64,000 nucleotides of DNA from Algoriphagus aquaeductus (GTDB lineage: Bacteria; Bacteroidota; Bacteroidia; Cytophagales; Cyclobacteriaceae), in assembly GCF_003253485.1 (NCBI RefSeq), contig NZ_QKTX01000001.1, forward strand, positions 486,806-550,805. Direction: 5' to 3'. Numbering within the stretch: the first letter of the stretch is position 1; every line of letters begins with the position of its first letter. Shown here piece by piece: positions 38,448-47,605 of this stretch. The position numbers were made by a program, and so were the translations under genes. A model generated the notes under the pieces. It worked only from the letters and a program-made list of their open reading frames with translations, did no database searches and was not told the origin of the DNA.

Positions 38448-38579
38448 ATCGGATTTTAAATCCTTAAATAGTACCTCCAAATTGCAAATTTGGAGGAGCT
38501 GCGGTTATTCATTTGAATTGGAATGTGGCTTTAGCCCATTCTTCGGATTAAGCGGGAAACTTACCGGGCTTTAGCCCAA
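38448..38579. repeat. REP-like palindromic repeat block, copy 2
   Basis: This copy contains the CCTCCAAATT/AATTTGGAGG palindrome, GGCTTTAGCCC and GGGCTTTAGCCC, and runs into the true 3' end of ggt at 38583. It matches copy 1 in segment order, with several substitutions and without the 85-bp private piece. Confidence 0.7.
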
Positions 38580-38582
38580 GCC

Positions 38583-40292
38583 TCAATACCCTGCCGCCTG
38601 TCCGTCTTTTCGGGATTCGGAAGCGCCGATGTAGACTTTGTTGATTTTGTCGTAATAGATGGCTTGATACCCTCCATAGTGGCCTATGGTATACTCTACC
38701 CGATGGCCCATTTCCTTGAGTTGGCGGATCACCTCATAGGAAAAGCCGCTTTCCAGATTCAGGGATCCTCCATTGCTCATCTTCGAGCCGGTGGGTTCGG
38801 ACGAACCGTTGTGCCGCATTCTAGGTGCGTCGCCTGCTTCCTGAAGGTTCATGCCAAAATCAATCAGATTGACTACAATCTGGGTATGTCCCTGAGGCTG
38901 AACCGAACCACCCATCAGACCAAAACTGATCAGGGGTTCCCCATCTTTGGTGATAAAGGCCGGGATGATGGTGTGAAAAGGACGCTTGCCTTTGGCTAAG
39001 GAATTCCAATGGTTGGGATCCTGCACATTGAACTGTTGTCCGCGGTTTTGGAGAACAAAACCCAATCCATCCGGCACCATTCCCGACCCAAACTCATCAT
39101 AGATACTCTGGATAAAGGAAACCATATTGCCGTCTTTGTCCGCTACGGTCAGGTAGGTGGTGTTGCCTTTTTCGATTTCCCCGGCAGGGTAGGCCATCGC
39201 TGCCTTGTTGGGATCGATGAGTTTCCGACGTTCGGCGGCGTATTCTTTTGAAATCAATTTTTCCACCGGAATCTGGTTGAATGCCGGGTCGGCATAGAAC
39301 TTAGCCCGATCTTCAAAAGCCAATTTCTTGGCTTCGGTCAGCACGTGCAGGTATTCCGCGTTTCCAAAACCCATAGATTTGATATCATAACCTTCAAGGA
39401 TATTCAGCATTTGTAGGACGGCAATTCCCTGCCCGTTGGGCGGAAGTTCCCAAACGTCATATCCGCGGTAATTGGTGCTGACGGGTTCCACCCATTCGGA
39501 CGTGTGTTTTTTCAAATCCTCGTAGCGGAGATAGCCCCCGTTTTCTTTCATAAACCGGTCGATGGTCTGTGCGATTTCTCCTTGATAAAAAGCCGATTTG
39601 CCTTCTTGGGCAATCAGGGAGTAGGTTCTGGCTAAGTCCGGATTTTTGAAGACTTCTCCTTTTCTAGGCGTGTTTTTGCCATTGGGCATGTAGGTTTTTC
39701 GGAAGCCCGGAATGTCCTGCATCTCCGGCCACATGTTGTTCATCTGCCAGGCAATCACCTCGGTGACCGGAAAACCGTTATTGGCATAGTCGATGGAAGG
39801 CTGAAGGATTTCCTGCATGGAGAGCTTCCCAAAGCGCTTGTGCATTTCAAACCAACCGTCCACGCAACCCGGAACCGAGACGGGAAGGGGACCAAGTAAG
39901 GGAACTGTGCTCAATCCCTTTTCCTTGAATACATCCATCGTCAGCAATTCAGGAGCACGACCGCTGCCATTGAAGCCATAGAGTTTTTTCGTCTTGGCAT
40001 CCCAGATGATGGCAAAGACATCACCACCTATTCCACAGCCATTGGGTTCGACCAAGCCCAGCATGGCATTGGCGGCGATGGCAGCATCCATGGCCGAACC
40101 GCCTTTTTTCAGCACATCCAATGCCACTTGGGTTGCTAGCGGTTGGGCAGTCGCAACCATCCCGTTTTGGGCGATGACTTCAGATCGGGTAGTGAAAGTT
40201 TTGCCAGTAACCCGGTCTTGGGAGAAGCTCAGGAAGGGTAAAGACACGACGAGTGCGAGAAAACAGAAGTTCTTGTAGAAGCTCATATTCAT
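38583..40292 (-). CDS. ggt: Gamma-glutamyltransferase
   Basis: This is a 569-residue periplasmic or secreted Ntn-hydrolase proenzyme. It has a signal peptide (ending SFSQ), then NGMVATAQPLATQVALDVLKKGGSAMDAAIA typical of the large subunit. The self-cleavage site is GNTTYLT (about residue 376), where the first Thr of TTYL becomes the nucleophile of the small subunit. The C-terminal SGGS-type loop is replaced by LMGGSVQPQGH, a normal variant. It breaks down glutathione and gamma-glutamyl compounds. Two close ATG codons exist at the start. Its 3' end has a degraded duplicate at 36980-37060. Confidence 0.94.
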   Translation of the reverse strand: MNMSFYKNFCFLALVVSLPFLSFSQDRVTGKTFTTRSEVIAQNGMVATAQPLATQVALDVLKKGGSAMDAAIAANAMLGLVEPNGCGIGGDVFAIIWDAKTKKLYGFNGSGRAPELLTMDVFKEKGLSTVPLLGPLPVSVPGCVDGWFEMHKRFGKLSMQEILQPSIDYANNGFPVTEVIAWQMNNMWPEMQDIPGFRKTYMPNGKNTPRKGEVFKNPDLARTYSLIAQEGKSAFYQGEIAQTIDRFMKENGGYLRYEDLKKHTSEWVEPVSTNYRGYDVWELPPNGQGIAVLQMLNILEGYDIKSMGFGNAEYLHVLTEAKKLAFEDRAKFYADPAFNQIPVEKLISKEYAAERRKLIDPNKAAMAYPAGEIEKGNTTYLTVADKDGNMVSFIQSIYDEFGSGMVPDGLGFVLQNRGQQFNVQDPNHWNSLAKGKRPFHTIIPAFITKDGEPLISFGLMGGSVQPQGHTQIVVNLIDFGMNLQEAGDAPRMRHNGSSEPTGSKMSNGGSLNLESGFSYEVIRQLKEMGHRVEYTIGHYGGYQAIYYDKINKVYIGASESRKDGQAAGY

Positions 40293-40392
40293 GAAGGTAA
40301 AGAGAATTCGAAAATAGGGGGCAGTCAGAAAAATGAAGTTACCGAAAGTGTAATTTCTTTCAGTATCAAGGTTTCACATAATGTCATAGGAA

Positions 40393-41052
40393 TTATTCCA
40401 ACACCCTCACCAACAACCGCTCGCAGACCTTTTCACTCAAGGTTTCTGAAGGATGATGGGCATAGCTTACCACCATGGTTTGGTCATAAGATTCTTTGGA
40501 AAGGATGCTCAATTGAGTTCCTAAAGAAAGATTACGGCTGTTGAGAAATTCTAAAAACTCGGTTGAGGAATTCGTCAGTGCAGCTAATTGTACATTTTGA
40601 CCGGGTTTAGCATGGGAAAGGGGTGTGTAGGACAATGGAGTAATTTTACCCTGAGGATCGGGAATAGGCGAACCATGAGGATCGACCGTGGGAAATCCCA
40701 ACATCTGATCCATCCGCTCGAAAAATTTTGGAGCGTGAATATGTTCAATCTGCTCGGCAACTTCATGCACTTCCTCCCAACCGAAATTCATCACCTTGAC
40801 CAAAAACATTTCTGTCAGTCGGTGTTTGCGGATGATTAGGGCTGCGATTTTCTTACCCTCTTTGGTCAAGGTGAGTGGTTTGTACTTTTCATACATCACC
40901 CAACCGCTTTTTTGAAGGGATTTGACCATGCTATTTGCTGTGGGCATGCTCACTTGTAGGCTAGCTGCCAATTCTGAAAGATTGACTTCCCCTTCGGCAT
41001 TTGCCAAGTTGTAAAGGGACTTGAGGTAGTTTTCTTCGGTACTTGAGGCCAT
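40393..41052 (-). CDS. Metal-dependent transcriptional regulator, DtxR/MntR family
   Basis: This 219-residue repressor has an N-terminal winged helix (NLSELAASLQVSMPTANSMVKSLQKSGWV). The metal-binding dimerisation domain includes HRLTEMFLVKVMNFGWEEVHEVAEQIEHIHAPKF, and the C-terminal SH3/FeoA-like domain includes PLSHAKPGQNVQL. It would bind Mn2+ or Fe2+ and repress uptake genes. The frame begins with a TTG at 41061, but ATG 41052 is more likely. It is divergent from a TonB receptor, and a perfect 8+8 palindrome of DtxR type lies between them, so it probably controls both. Confidence 0.9.
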   Translation of the reverse strand: MASSTEENYLKSLYNLANAEGEVNLSELAASLQVSMPTANSMVKSLQKSGWVMYEKYKPLTLTKEGKKIAALIIRKHRLTEMFLVKVMNFGWEEVHEVAEQIEHIHAPKFFERMDQMLGFPTVDPHGSPIPDPQGKITPLSYTPLSHAKPGQNVQLAALTNSSTEFLEFLNSRNLSLGTQLSILSKESYDQTMVVSYAHHPSETLSEKVCERLLVRVLE

Positions 41053-41101
41053 ACTTTTCAATTCAATTCAAATAAAATCCTCTTTATTTTGAAAAACAAA
41101 T

Positions 41102-41121
41102 TTGTTAGAATGGTCTAACAA
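41102..41121. promoter_or_regulatory. Putative MntR/DtxR-type operator
   Basis: TTGTTAGA (41102-41109) and TCTAACAA (41114-41121) are perfect inverted repeats with an ATGG centre. Size and TTAG/CTAA content resemble known DtxR-family boxes, and the site lies between the regulator gene and the TonB receptor gene. Confidence 0.65.
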
Positions 41122-41234
41122 TGTAATTTTGCTAATCTAATTACTTTGCGGTGCTGAATTTGTACCCGAGGGAAAGAAAAACGAATAAAAACTTTGCTTG
41201 GGAAATTCACTATAAATGCAATAATGTTGCATAT

Positions 41235-43505
41235 ATGAAAAAAGAAATTTTACTCATCAGTTTGTTCATCTTATTTACTAGCTTGGTAAATGCCCAACAG
41301 ACTCAAATCGGCTGGGTTAAATCCTCAAAAGGAGAGGGGCTGGAGTTGGTGCAGGTGCTGGTCAAGGAGACGGGAAAGGGAACGCTGACGGACAGTTTGG
41401 GAAGATTTGAAATTTCTATTCCTCCTTCTGGTCCTTTGACTCTTCAGTTTTCCAGATTGGGATTTCAGACACTTCTGAAACAAGTGCAGTGGGATGGAAA
41501 AGAGGTGATCGTCACACTTCTTTCTTTGGATACCCAATTGGATGAAGTAGTTGTAAGCGGCACCCTCCAGGAAGTTTCCCGCTTGGATAGTCCTGTCCCG
41601 GTAGAAGTGTACAAAAGCTCCTTTTTCAGATCCAATCCTGCACCGTCACTTTTTGAATCTTTTCAAAACATCAATGGTGTCCGGCCACAGGTCAACTGCA
41701 ACATTTGCAACACCGGAGATATCCAGATCAACGGATTGGCGGGACCTTATACCATGATTTTGATCGATGGGATGCCGATTGTGAGTGGTTTGGCGACAGT
41801 ATATGGGCTTTCGGGGATTCCTCAGGCCTTGATAGACCGAATCGAGGTGGTCAAAGGTCCGGCCTCGACACTTTATGGTTCCGAAGCGGTAGGAGGTTTG
41901 ATCAATGTGATTACCAAGCGTCCGGAAAATGCCCCTTTGGTTTCGCTGGATGCCTTTGGCTCCACTTGGGGAGAGCTCAATTTGGACTTGGGCATCAAGT
42001 CCTCTTTAGGAAAAAATATCCAGGCCATTACCGGAGTCAATACTTTTTGGTACGATACCCCGATCGACAACAATCAGGATGGAATGACCGATCTAACCCT
42101 TCAGAAGCGTTTTTCTATTTTTCAAAAAATCCAAATGCAGCAAAAGAACGGGAAGGTTTTTTCAATTGCCGGAAGATTTGTGACCGAGGACCGTTGGGGA
42201 GGGGAGATGGATTGGAAGCCTATTTTCAGAGGTGGAGACGTAATCTATGGTGAAAGTATCCGTACCGACAGATGGGAGTTTTTTGGCAATTACCAACTTC
42301 CGGTCAAAGAGCAATTGAACTTTCAGTTTTCAGCCAATGGCCATAAGCAGAATTCCTATTATGGTGATGTATTTTATGGTGCCGATCAGCGGATTGGGTT
42401 TGGTCAGCTGACCTGGAATAAGCAACTGGGTAAGAATCAACTTCTGGCTGGGGCTGCATACCGATTGACCTATTATGATGACAACACCCCAGCTACTGCC
42501 GAGAGTATTGGCGTAGGGAATTCTCCTTTTGTCACTCATTTGCCCGGCGTATTTGTTCAAAATGAATTGAAGTTGGCCAAGACTCAAAGTTTGCTCGTGG
42601 GTATCCGATATGATTACAATTCCATTCACGGATCGATCTGGTCTCCGAGACTGAATTATAAAATCAGCTCGGAGGATAAATCTTTGATTTGGAGGACCTC
42701 CATCGGAAATGGATTCCGGGTAGCCAATGTTTTTACCGAAGATCATGCGGCCTTGACCGGGGCGAGACAAGTGGTTTTTGAGGAAGAACTGGATCCGGAA
42801 AGAAGCTGGAATGTAAATACCAACCTGGTCAAAAAAATCTACAGCGACCTGGGGAATTATTTTGGCCTTGAGGGAAGTATTTTTTACACCCAATTTTCCA
42901 ATCAGATCATTCCGGACTATGAGACCAATCCCAATCAGATCATTTACGCCAATCTGGATGGGACTTCGAAAAGTCAGGGGATTAGTTTCAATTTTGATGG
43001 CTTATGGGCCAATGGATTTAAGTTGCTGGCTGGAGCGACACTCATGGATGTTACCTTGGAGGAAAATGGAATCAGGGAGAGGCAGCTGTTTGCTGAGCGG
43101 TTTTCCGGTGTTTGGACTATTGGCTATCATATCCATCCACTCGAATTGACGATAGATTATACCGGAAATGTGTACAGTCCGATGCGGCTTCCTTTGTTGG
43201 GTGAGTTGGATGACCGTCCCGAATATTCCCCTTGGTGGAGTCTTCAGAATATTCAGATTACCAAAGGACTGGGAGAAAAATGGGAAATCTATGGAGGGGT
43301 AAAAAATATCCTCAATTACACTCCTCCTGCCAACAGCATCGCGAGGGCCTTTGATCCCTTTGATCGGGGGGTGATTTTTGACGGGGCAGGTAATGTGGTA
43401 GCCACTCCGGAAAATCCCAATGCCCTGACCTTTGATCCGACTTATATGTTTGCCCCGAATCAGGGAATCAGAGGATTTTTGGGTGTCAGGTATACCTGGA
43501 AGTAA
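41235..43505 (+). CDS. TonB-dependent receptor, probably metal-related
   Basis: This 756-residue outer-membrane receptor has a signal peptide (ending VNAQ), a CarboxypepD-reg-like domain (about residues 25-105), a plug (about 110-225) and a barrel ending RGFLGVRYTWK. The plug contains CNICNTGDIQINGLAGPYTM, with Cys 155 and Cys 158 as a CxxC pair, then MILIDGMPIVSG. ATG 41235 is chosen over the upstream frame because it starts the signal peptide. The neighbouring MntR-like gene and shared operator suggest import of manganese, iron or a metal complex; the ligand is not shown by the sequence. Confidence 0.88.
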   Translation: MKKEILLISLFILFTSLVNAQQTQIGWVKSSKGEGLELVQVLVKETGKGTLTDSLGRFEISIPPSGPLTLQFSRLGFQTLLKQVQWDGKEVIVTLLSLDTQLDEVVVSGTLQEVSRLDSPVPVEVYKSSFFRSNPAPSLFESFQNINGVRPQVNCNICNTGDIQINGLAGPYTMILIDGMPIVSGLATVYGLSGIPQALIDRIEVVKGPASTLYGSEAVGGLINVITKRPENAPLVSLDAFGSTWGELNLDLGIKSSLGKNIQAITGVNTFWYDTPIDNNQDGMTDLTLQKRFSIFQKIQMQQKNGKVFSIAGRFVTEDRWGGEMDWKPIFRGGDVIYGESIRTDRWEFFGNYQLPVKEQLNFQFSANGHKQNSYYGDVFYGADQRIGFGQLTWNKQLGKNQLLAGAAYRLTYYDDNTPATAESIGVGNSPFVTHLPGVFVQNELKLAKTQSLLVGIRYDYNSIHGSIWSPRLNYKISSEDKSLIWRTSIGNGFRVANVFTEDHAALTGARQVVFEEELDPERSWNVNTNLVKKIYSDLGNYFGLEGSIFYTQFSNQIIPDYETNPNQIIYANLDGTSKSQGISFNFDGLWANGFKLLAGATLMDVTLEENGIRERQLFAERFSGVWTIGYHIHPLELTIDYTGNVYSPMRLPLLGELDDRPEYSPWWSLQNIQITKGLGEKWEIYGGVKNILNYTPPANSIARAFDPFDRGVIFDGAGNVVATPENPNALTFDPTYMFAPNQGIRGFLGVRYTWK

Positions 43506-43946
43506 GTGTGCGTATTGAAAATTATAACCGCTGTTGAAGTCCTTTAAAGGCCTTTTGGTATATTGTGTTTATTATCAAAGAGTTAACCTGGAAAACCGCG
43601 CTAAAGTAACCTTTGAAAAACATAGCGTGACCATCACGTTGGATTGAGTTATTTCAAAAAGGAATTTTTGTATCCAGAATACAGAAGACAAGTCTCAATG
43701 AATGGAATTAAGTGGAAAATCTCCCTAATCTCCTTGGGAAATTACCTCAAATCGAAACCTAAAGCCAATTTTGAATCGGTTACGTGCCATCAAACCACTA
43801 CACCGAGAAGGGAATTCTCATTTTTGAAAAAATCATAAAATTTCAAATGGAATTTGTATATCCTGCCAATCTAAACCTGCTGTTTTATCAGATTGTCTCC
43901 AAAAATTAGAGAACTTGATTAGAAATAAACCAGCAGCTTTCGCCAC
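43506..43946. other. Intergenic stretch without recognised content
   Basis: About 440 bp lie between the TonB receptor and the FISUMP lipoprotein. One 64-codon frame at 43644-43838 lacks any recognisable motif or clear start signal. No palindrome, terminator or promoter of good quality was seen. Confidence 0.5.
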
Positions 43947-46037
43947 GTGAGAACAAGTTGTAACCTATATTTTTATTTTGTGCTTCTTTTTGGTCTTTGT
44001 TTTTGCACCATTGAGGAAATAGAAAAACCTCCTACTGAAAACTTGGTAGGCAGTTTTGAAAGAGAGCTTTTGCCTCTTCAGGTTTTTAGTTTTAATCCAG
44101 GCATTCCGCTCGAAGGATATGAAAAAATCGGAGGGGAACTTGGAGGAAAGACCTTTGAAGTAGGAAAAGGAGAAAATGGTTTGGTTTTTTTTATGGTTCC
44201 TGAATTACCTCCCGGAGACTATCTACTCAAGCTTCAAATTGGACCAAAAACCATGGTTTGGAATGTGAAAGTTGGGAGTTTTTTCCAAAACCCCACTCCA
44301 ATTGGTGATGCCTTTTGGGAAGATTATTTTGCAGGGAGCAGGGTGATTCAGGACAGCTTGGAAAAGCATCCTGAATTAAGATATCAATACGCAACTTGGT
44401 TGGAATGGACTGGTTTCTTCAAAGCACTTTTTAATGATCTGACTTCTGAACAAAAGAATACTTTGAGCAAAATCATCCAACAGAATCGATTGGAAAAGTT
44501 TGCTTCTTTTCAGTTTGAATTACCCATGGATGAAAACTGCCTGGACGCCAACTATTGGGTTTTCTTTAAAAATTTTCAAGTAGAGACAGAAAGTGAAAGG
44601 AATGCAAGAGCACAGCTGATCTATCTTCCTGCGTCTCCAATACTTGACGCCTTAAAAGCTTTTGTCGCGGATGTGATTTGGAAGTATTCCATGGTTATCG
44701 AGCTTTCCAGAATGAAGGTGTTGAATTGTCCGATTTTGAGGGATATATCCTTCCAAACGATGTATGGAAAAGTTGATGAAAAGCCCATACTTTTTAATCC
44801 TGGGGATTCTTTGGTTTTTAAATTGGAAGGTGAATACATCCGCCTTAATAGTTCAGACGCAAGCCTTGGGATGGAGGGATTGGGACAATACGCTATTCTG
44901 ATTTTTGAAGAGGCAAAATATCAAAGAAACGCACATGCCGAATGGATTTCTAAATACCGGAGCTACCAGAAACTATCTTACCCTTTTTTACCGGATTTCT
45001 CCTTTTCCTATTCTACTTCACCGAGCATATTTCGACCGTTGGAGGGGTTTACTTTTCAAATCCAATCTATTTCAAATCCCCAAGTATTTCTATCTAACCA
45101 AGTTCAAAAAGGAAATCAACTGTTTTTGACTTTTGACAGAATGCAGGAGGGGGCTCAGGAATTCCAATTTACCATGAGCTTTACCCAAGAAGGACATTCG
45201 GTGACCAAAAACCTGAAGGGGAGAATGCCGGGAGTCAATGAGTTGATTCTCGACCTTTATTTTGACCGGGGAACTGCGAATCTGAGTGTACTCGGAGGAC
45301 AGGGCCCATTTGAGATTAGGTGGAGTAACGGTGTGATGAATGAAACCAATGCCACGTTTCCAGCAGGAGACCATTTCCTCATGGTTACAGATGCCAAGGG
45401 ACTGGAAAAAAAGATAGAATTTAAAGTTCCGGAATTCGGGACTGTCAAAGATCGAGAGGGAAATGAGTACCAAACAGTCAAGATTGGGGATCGGTGGTGG
45501 ATGGCGGAGAACCTTCGAAATACCATCCGTGAAAATGGGAAGCCCATTGAACATCGGCCTTCTTGGCCCGCATGGAATCCCAGTTTTCCAGCCGATTTTG
45601 ATCGTGCAGCTTATTCTTACTATGATAATTTGACAAGTAACGATGCCCGCTATGGTAAACTGTATAATATTCATGCGTTTGAGGGGGGAATCTGTCCCGA
45701 TGGCTGGGGATTGCCCAGTAATGAGGATTTTTTGGCACTTATCGAGCATTTGGGTGGGGAAGATGAAGTGGGAAGGAAACTAAAAAGCAGAAGCAACTGG
45801 AAAGAAACAATATTTAATTCGACCAATGAGTCTGGATTCAATGCAAAGCCAGGAGGAAGGAAATTCTATAATAACTCCTATGAGAAGGAAGAGCAATTTG
45901 TAGGGTGGTGGGTGAAGCCAGTGACTATTCCCAACCGAATTGCTTACCTGGAAGCCGGATCAAATCAACTGATAATGAAGAATCTAATTGATTTTTATTT
46001 TCAAGGTCATTATATCCGCTGTATCCAAAATGACTGA
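43947..46037 (+). CDS. Putative lipoprotein with SprB-like segment and C-terminal FISUMP domain
   Basis: This 696-residue protein apparently starts at GTG 43947. The N-terminus is hydrophobic with LFGLCFC, so it is likely a lipoprotein. The central 400 residues are not recognised. A SprB-like segment lies near 432-490 (NLSVLGGQGPFEIRWSNG). From about residue 497 it is a Fibrobacter succinogenes major paralogous (FISUMP) domain: GTVKDREGNEYQTVKIGDRWWMAENL, later CPDGWGLPSNEDFLALIEHLGG. Such domains are common in surface proteins of Bacteroidota and Fibrobacterota, with unknown roles. There is no sorting domain after it. Confidence 0.8.
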   Translation: MRTSCNLYFYFVLLFGLCFCTIEEIEKPPTENLVGSFERELLPLQVFSFNPGIPLEGYEKIGGELGGKTFEVGKGENGLVFFMVPELPPGDYLLKLQIGPKTMVWNVKVGSFFQNPTPIGDAFWEDYFAGSRVIQDSLEKHPELRYQYATWLEWTGFFKALFNDLTSEQKNTLSKIIQQNRLEKFASFQFELPMDENCLDANYWVFFKNFQVETESERNARAQLIYLPASPILDALKAFVADVIWKYSMVIELSRMKVLNCPILRDISFQTMYGKVDEKPILFNPGDSLVFKLEGEYIRLNSSDASLGMEGLGQYAILIFEEAKYQRNAHAEWISKYRSYQKLSYPFLPDFSFSYSTSPSIFRPLEGFTFQIQSISNPQVFLSNQVQKGNQLFLTFDRMQEGAQEFQFTMSFTQEGHSVTKNLKGRMPGVNELILDLYFDRGTANLSVLGGQGPFEIRWSNGVMNETNATFPAGDHFLMVTDAKGLEKKIEFKVPEFGTVKDREGNEYQTVKIGDRWWMAENLRNTIRENGKPIEHRPSWPAWNPSFPADFDRAAYSYYDNLTSNDARYGKLYNIHAFEGGICPDGWGLPSNEDFLALIEHLGGEDEVGRKLKSRSNWKETIFNSTNESGFNAKPGGRKFYNNSYEKEEQFVGWWVKPVTIPNRIAYLEAGSNQLIMKNLIDFYFQGHYIRCIQND

Positions 46038-46250
46038 TTTATTTGCCTTTGTGGATTTATTTTTAGGTGCCGCTTTTGGCGTCTCACTTCCCGCAGTCAA
46101 GGTAGTTGCGGGTTCCTTCAAAGATTCTTCTAAATTTTAGTGAATAAAACTTTACTCACTAATTGTTTCAAAATGAAATAGGGATACTCCCAGTGGCGAG
46201 GAGAGTTGCGCTCCCAGCAGATTGAGAATGGATCTTTGTTCTGGATGGAC

Positions 46251-46279
46251 AAAAAAAATCCCCGCACCGGGCGGGGATT
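46251..46279 (-). terminator. Terminator of the efflux operon
   Basis: AATCCCCGC and GCGGGGATT form a perfect 9-bp stem with a 5-nt loop. On the minus strand it is followed by a T tract, 9 bp after the adaptor gene stop. Confidence 0.88.
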
Positions 46280-46288
46280 ATTAAATTA

Positions 46289-47602
46289 TTATTTTTTCAC
46301 TTCTTCGGGCTTTCCGGCTACGAGTTTTTTCACCCGATCACCCTCTTTAAGCTGCTTGCTGACTACGAAGTAAGGCCCCGAAATGACTTCATCTCCTTCT
46401 TTTAGTCCTTCCAGAATCTCAATGTTTTCATAATCCGAGATTCCGGTTTTTACGGTTCTGATTTTAGCTTCCCCATTTTCACTGACAAATACGATTTCTT
46501 TCGCCTTGGTCGTTCCTCCAGGAAGGGTATCCATTTGAGTTTCCCGGGTAGTAACGGCTGAAAGTGGAATAGCCACAGCATCATTTTTAGCATTGGTCAT
46601 GATTTCGACTGATGCTGTCATGCCTGGACGGAACGGGTATCTATTTCCTGCCTTCACCAGCTCTTCATAAGAGCTATTGAGAATTCGGATTTTCACCTTG
46701 AATTCGGTCACTGCATCCACAGATGCCTTCGTATTTGCGGTATTGGCAATGCTGGTTACGATTCCCTTGAATTTTTTTCCGCTGGCAGAATAGGCATCCA
46801 CATCGATCAAAGTCGTGTCTCCCAAAGAAAGTCTTACAATGTCATTTTCATTGACGTCTACACGAACTTCCATCCGGGTAAGGTCTGCTATGGTCATCAT
46901 CTCGGTACCGGCCATTTGCTGGGTTCCTACCACCCGTTCCCCTTTTTCAACCTTCAAACTGGATACAATTCCGGAAACCGGGGAATTGACATTGGTCAAT
47001 CGAAGGTTTTCGGAAGCTTCATTGACAGAGGCTTGGGAGCTTTTTACGATGAATTCTGCCGCAATCACTCCTTGTTTTGCTGCTTCGAGATCTTTTTCTG
47101 CGGAGATAAAATTGGCAAAAGCCTGCTCATAGTCAGCATCGGAAATGACCTTTTGTTCGTGGAGGGTTTTTTGTCTTTTAAAATCCAGTTCTGAACGAGT
47201 AAACTGGGCCTCTGCGCGTTGCAAGCTAGCTCTGGATTGAGCAAGATTGGCCATCTGTTGATTGAGGTTTGCCCGGGTTCTGTCCAATGCAGATGCGAAA
47301 TTATCCGGTCGGATTTTCACCAAAAGCTTACCTAATTCTACTGAGTCTCCTTCTTGAACATTCAGTTCGATGATTTCTCCTGCCACATCCGGAGAAAGTT
47401 TGACTTCGATTTCGGGCTGGATTTCTCCAGAAGCACTTACTTTTTCAACAATAGCGGTCTTTTTTACATTGGCAAATTCTACTTCAGTTTCTTTGACTCC
47501 GCCTATCCAACCGGCAGACCGACCGATGATGGCAAAAACAATAATCACTCCTACTGCTCCGAGTAGGTAATACAGAAGTTTGTTGGACTTTTTAGTAGCC
47601 AT
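46289..47602 (-). CDS. Periplasmic adaptor subunit of an efflux system (HlyD/MacA-like)
   Basis: This 437-residue membrane-fusion protein has one N-terminal membrane helix (about residues 8-27). A lipoyl/barrel-sandwich half (VSASGEIQPEIEVKLSPDVAGEIIELNVQEGDSV) is followed by a helical hairpin (about 105-205), the second lipoyl half (NVNSPVSGIVSSLKVEKGERV) and beta-barrel domains. It bridges an inner-membrane pump and TolC. It lies 3 bp downstream of a TolC-family gene. No RND or MacB-type pump gene is adjacent, so the pump must be encoded elsewhere. Confidence 0.9.
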   Translation of the reverse strand: MATKKSNKLLYYLLGAVGVIIVFAIIGRSAGWIGGVKETEVEFANVKKTAIVEKVSASGEIQPEIEVKLSPDVAGEIIELNVQEGDSVELGKLLVKIRPDNFASALDRTRANLNQQMANLAQSRASLQRAEAQFTRSELDFKRQKTLHEQKVISDADYEQAFANFISAEKDLEAAKQGVIAAEFIVKSSQASVNEASENLRLTNVNSPVSGIVSSLKVEKGERVVGTQQMAGTEMMTIADLTRMEVRVDVNENDIVRLSLGDTTLIDVDAYSASGKKFKGIVTSIANTANTKASVDAVTEFKVKIRILNSSYEELVKAGNRYPFRPGMTASVEIMTNAKNDAVAIPLSAVTTRETQMDTLPGGTTKAKEIVFVSENGEAKIRTVKTGISDYENIEILEGLKEGDEVISGPYFVVSKQLKEGDRVKKLVAGKPEEVKK

Positions 47603-47605
47603 GGG

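Noticed and set aside
43644..43838. 64-codon reading frame in the 440-bp gap
   Set aside because: No motif, no ribosome-binding or promoter context, and ordinary AT-rich composition; it is most likely chance.
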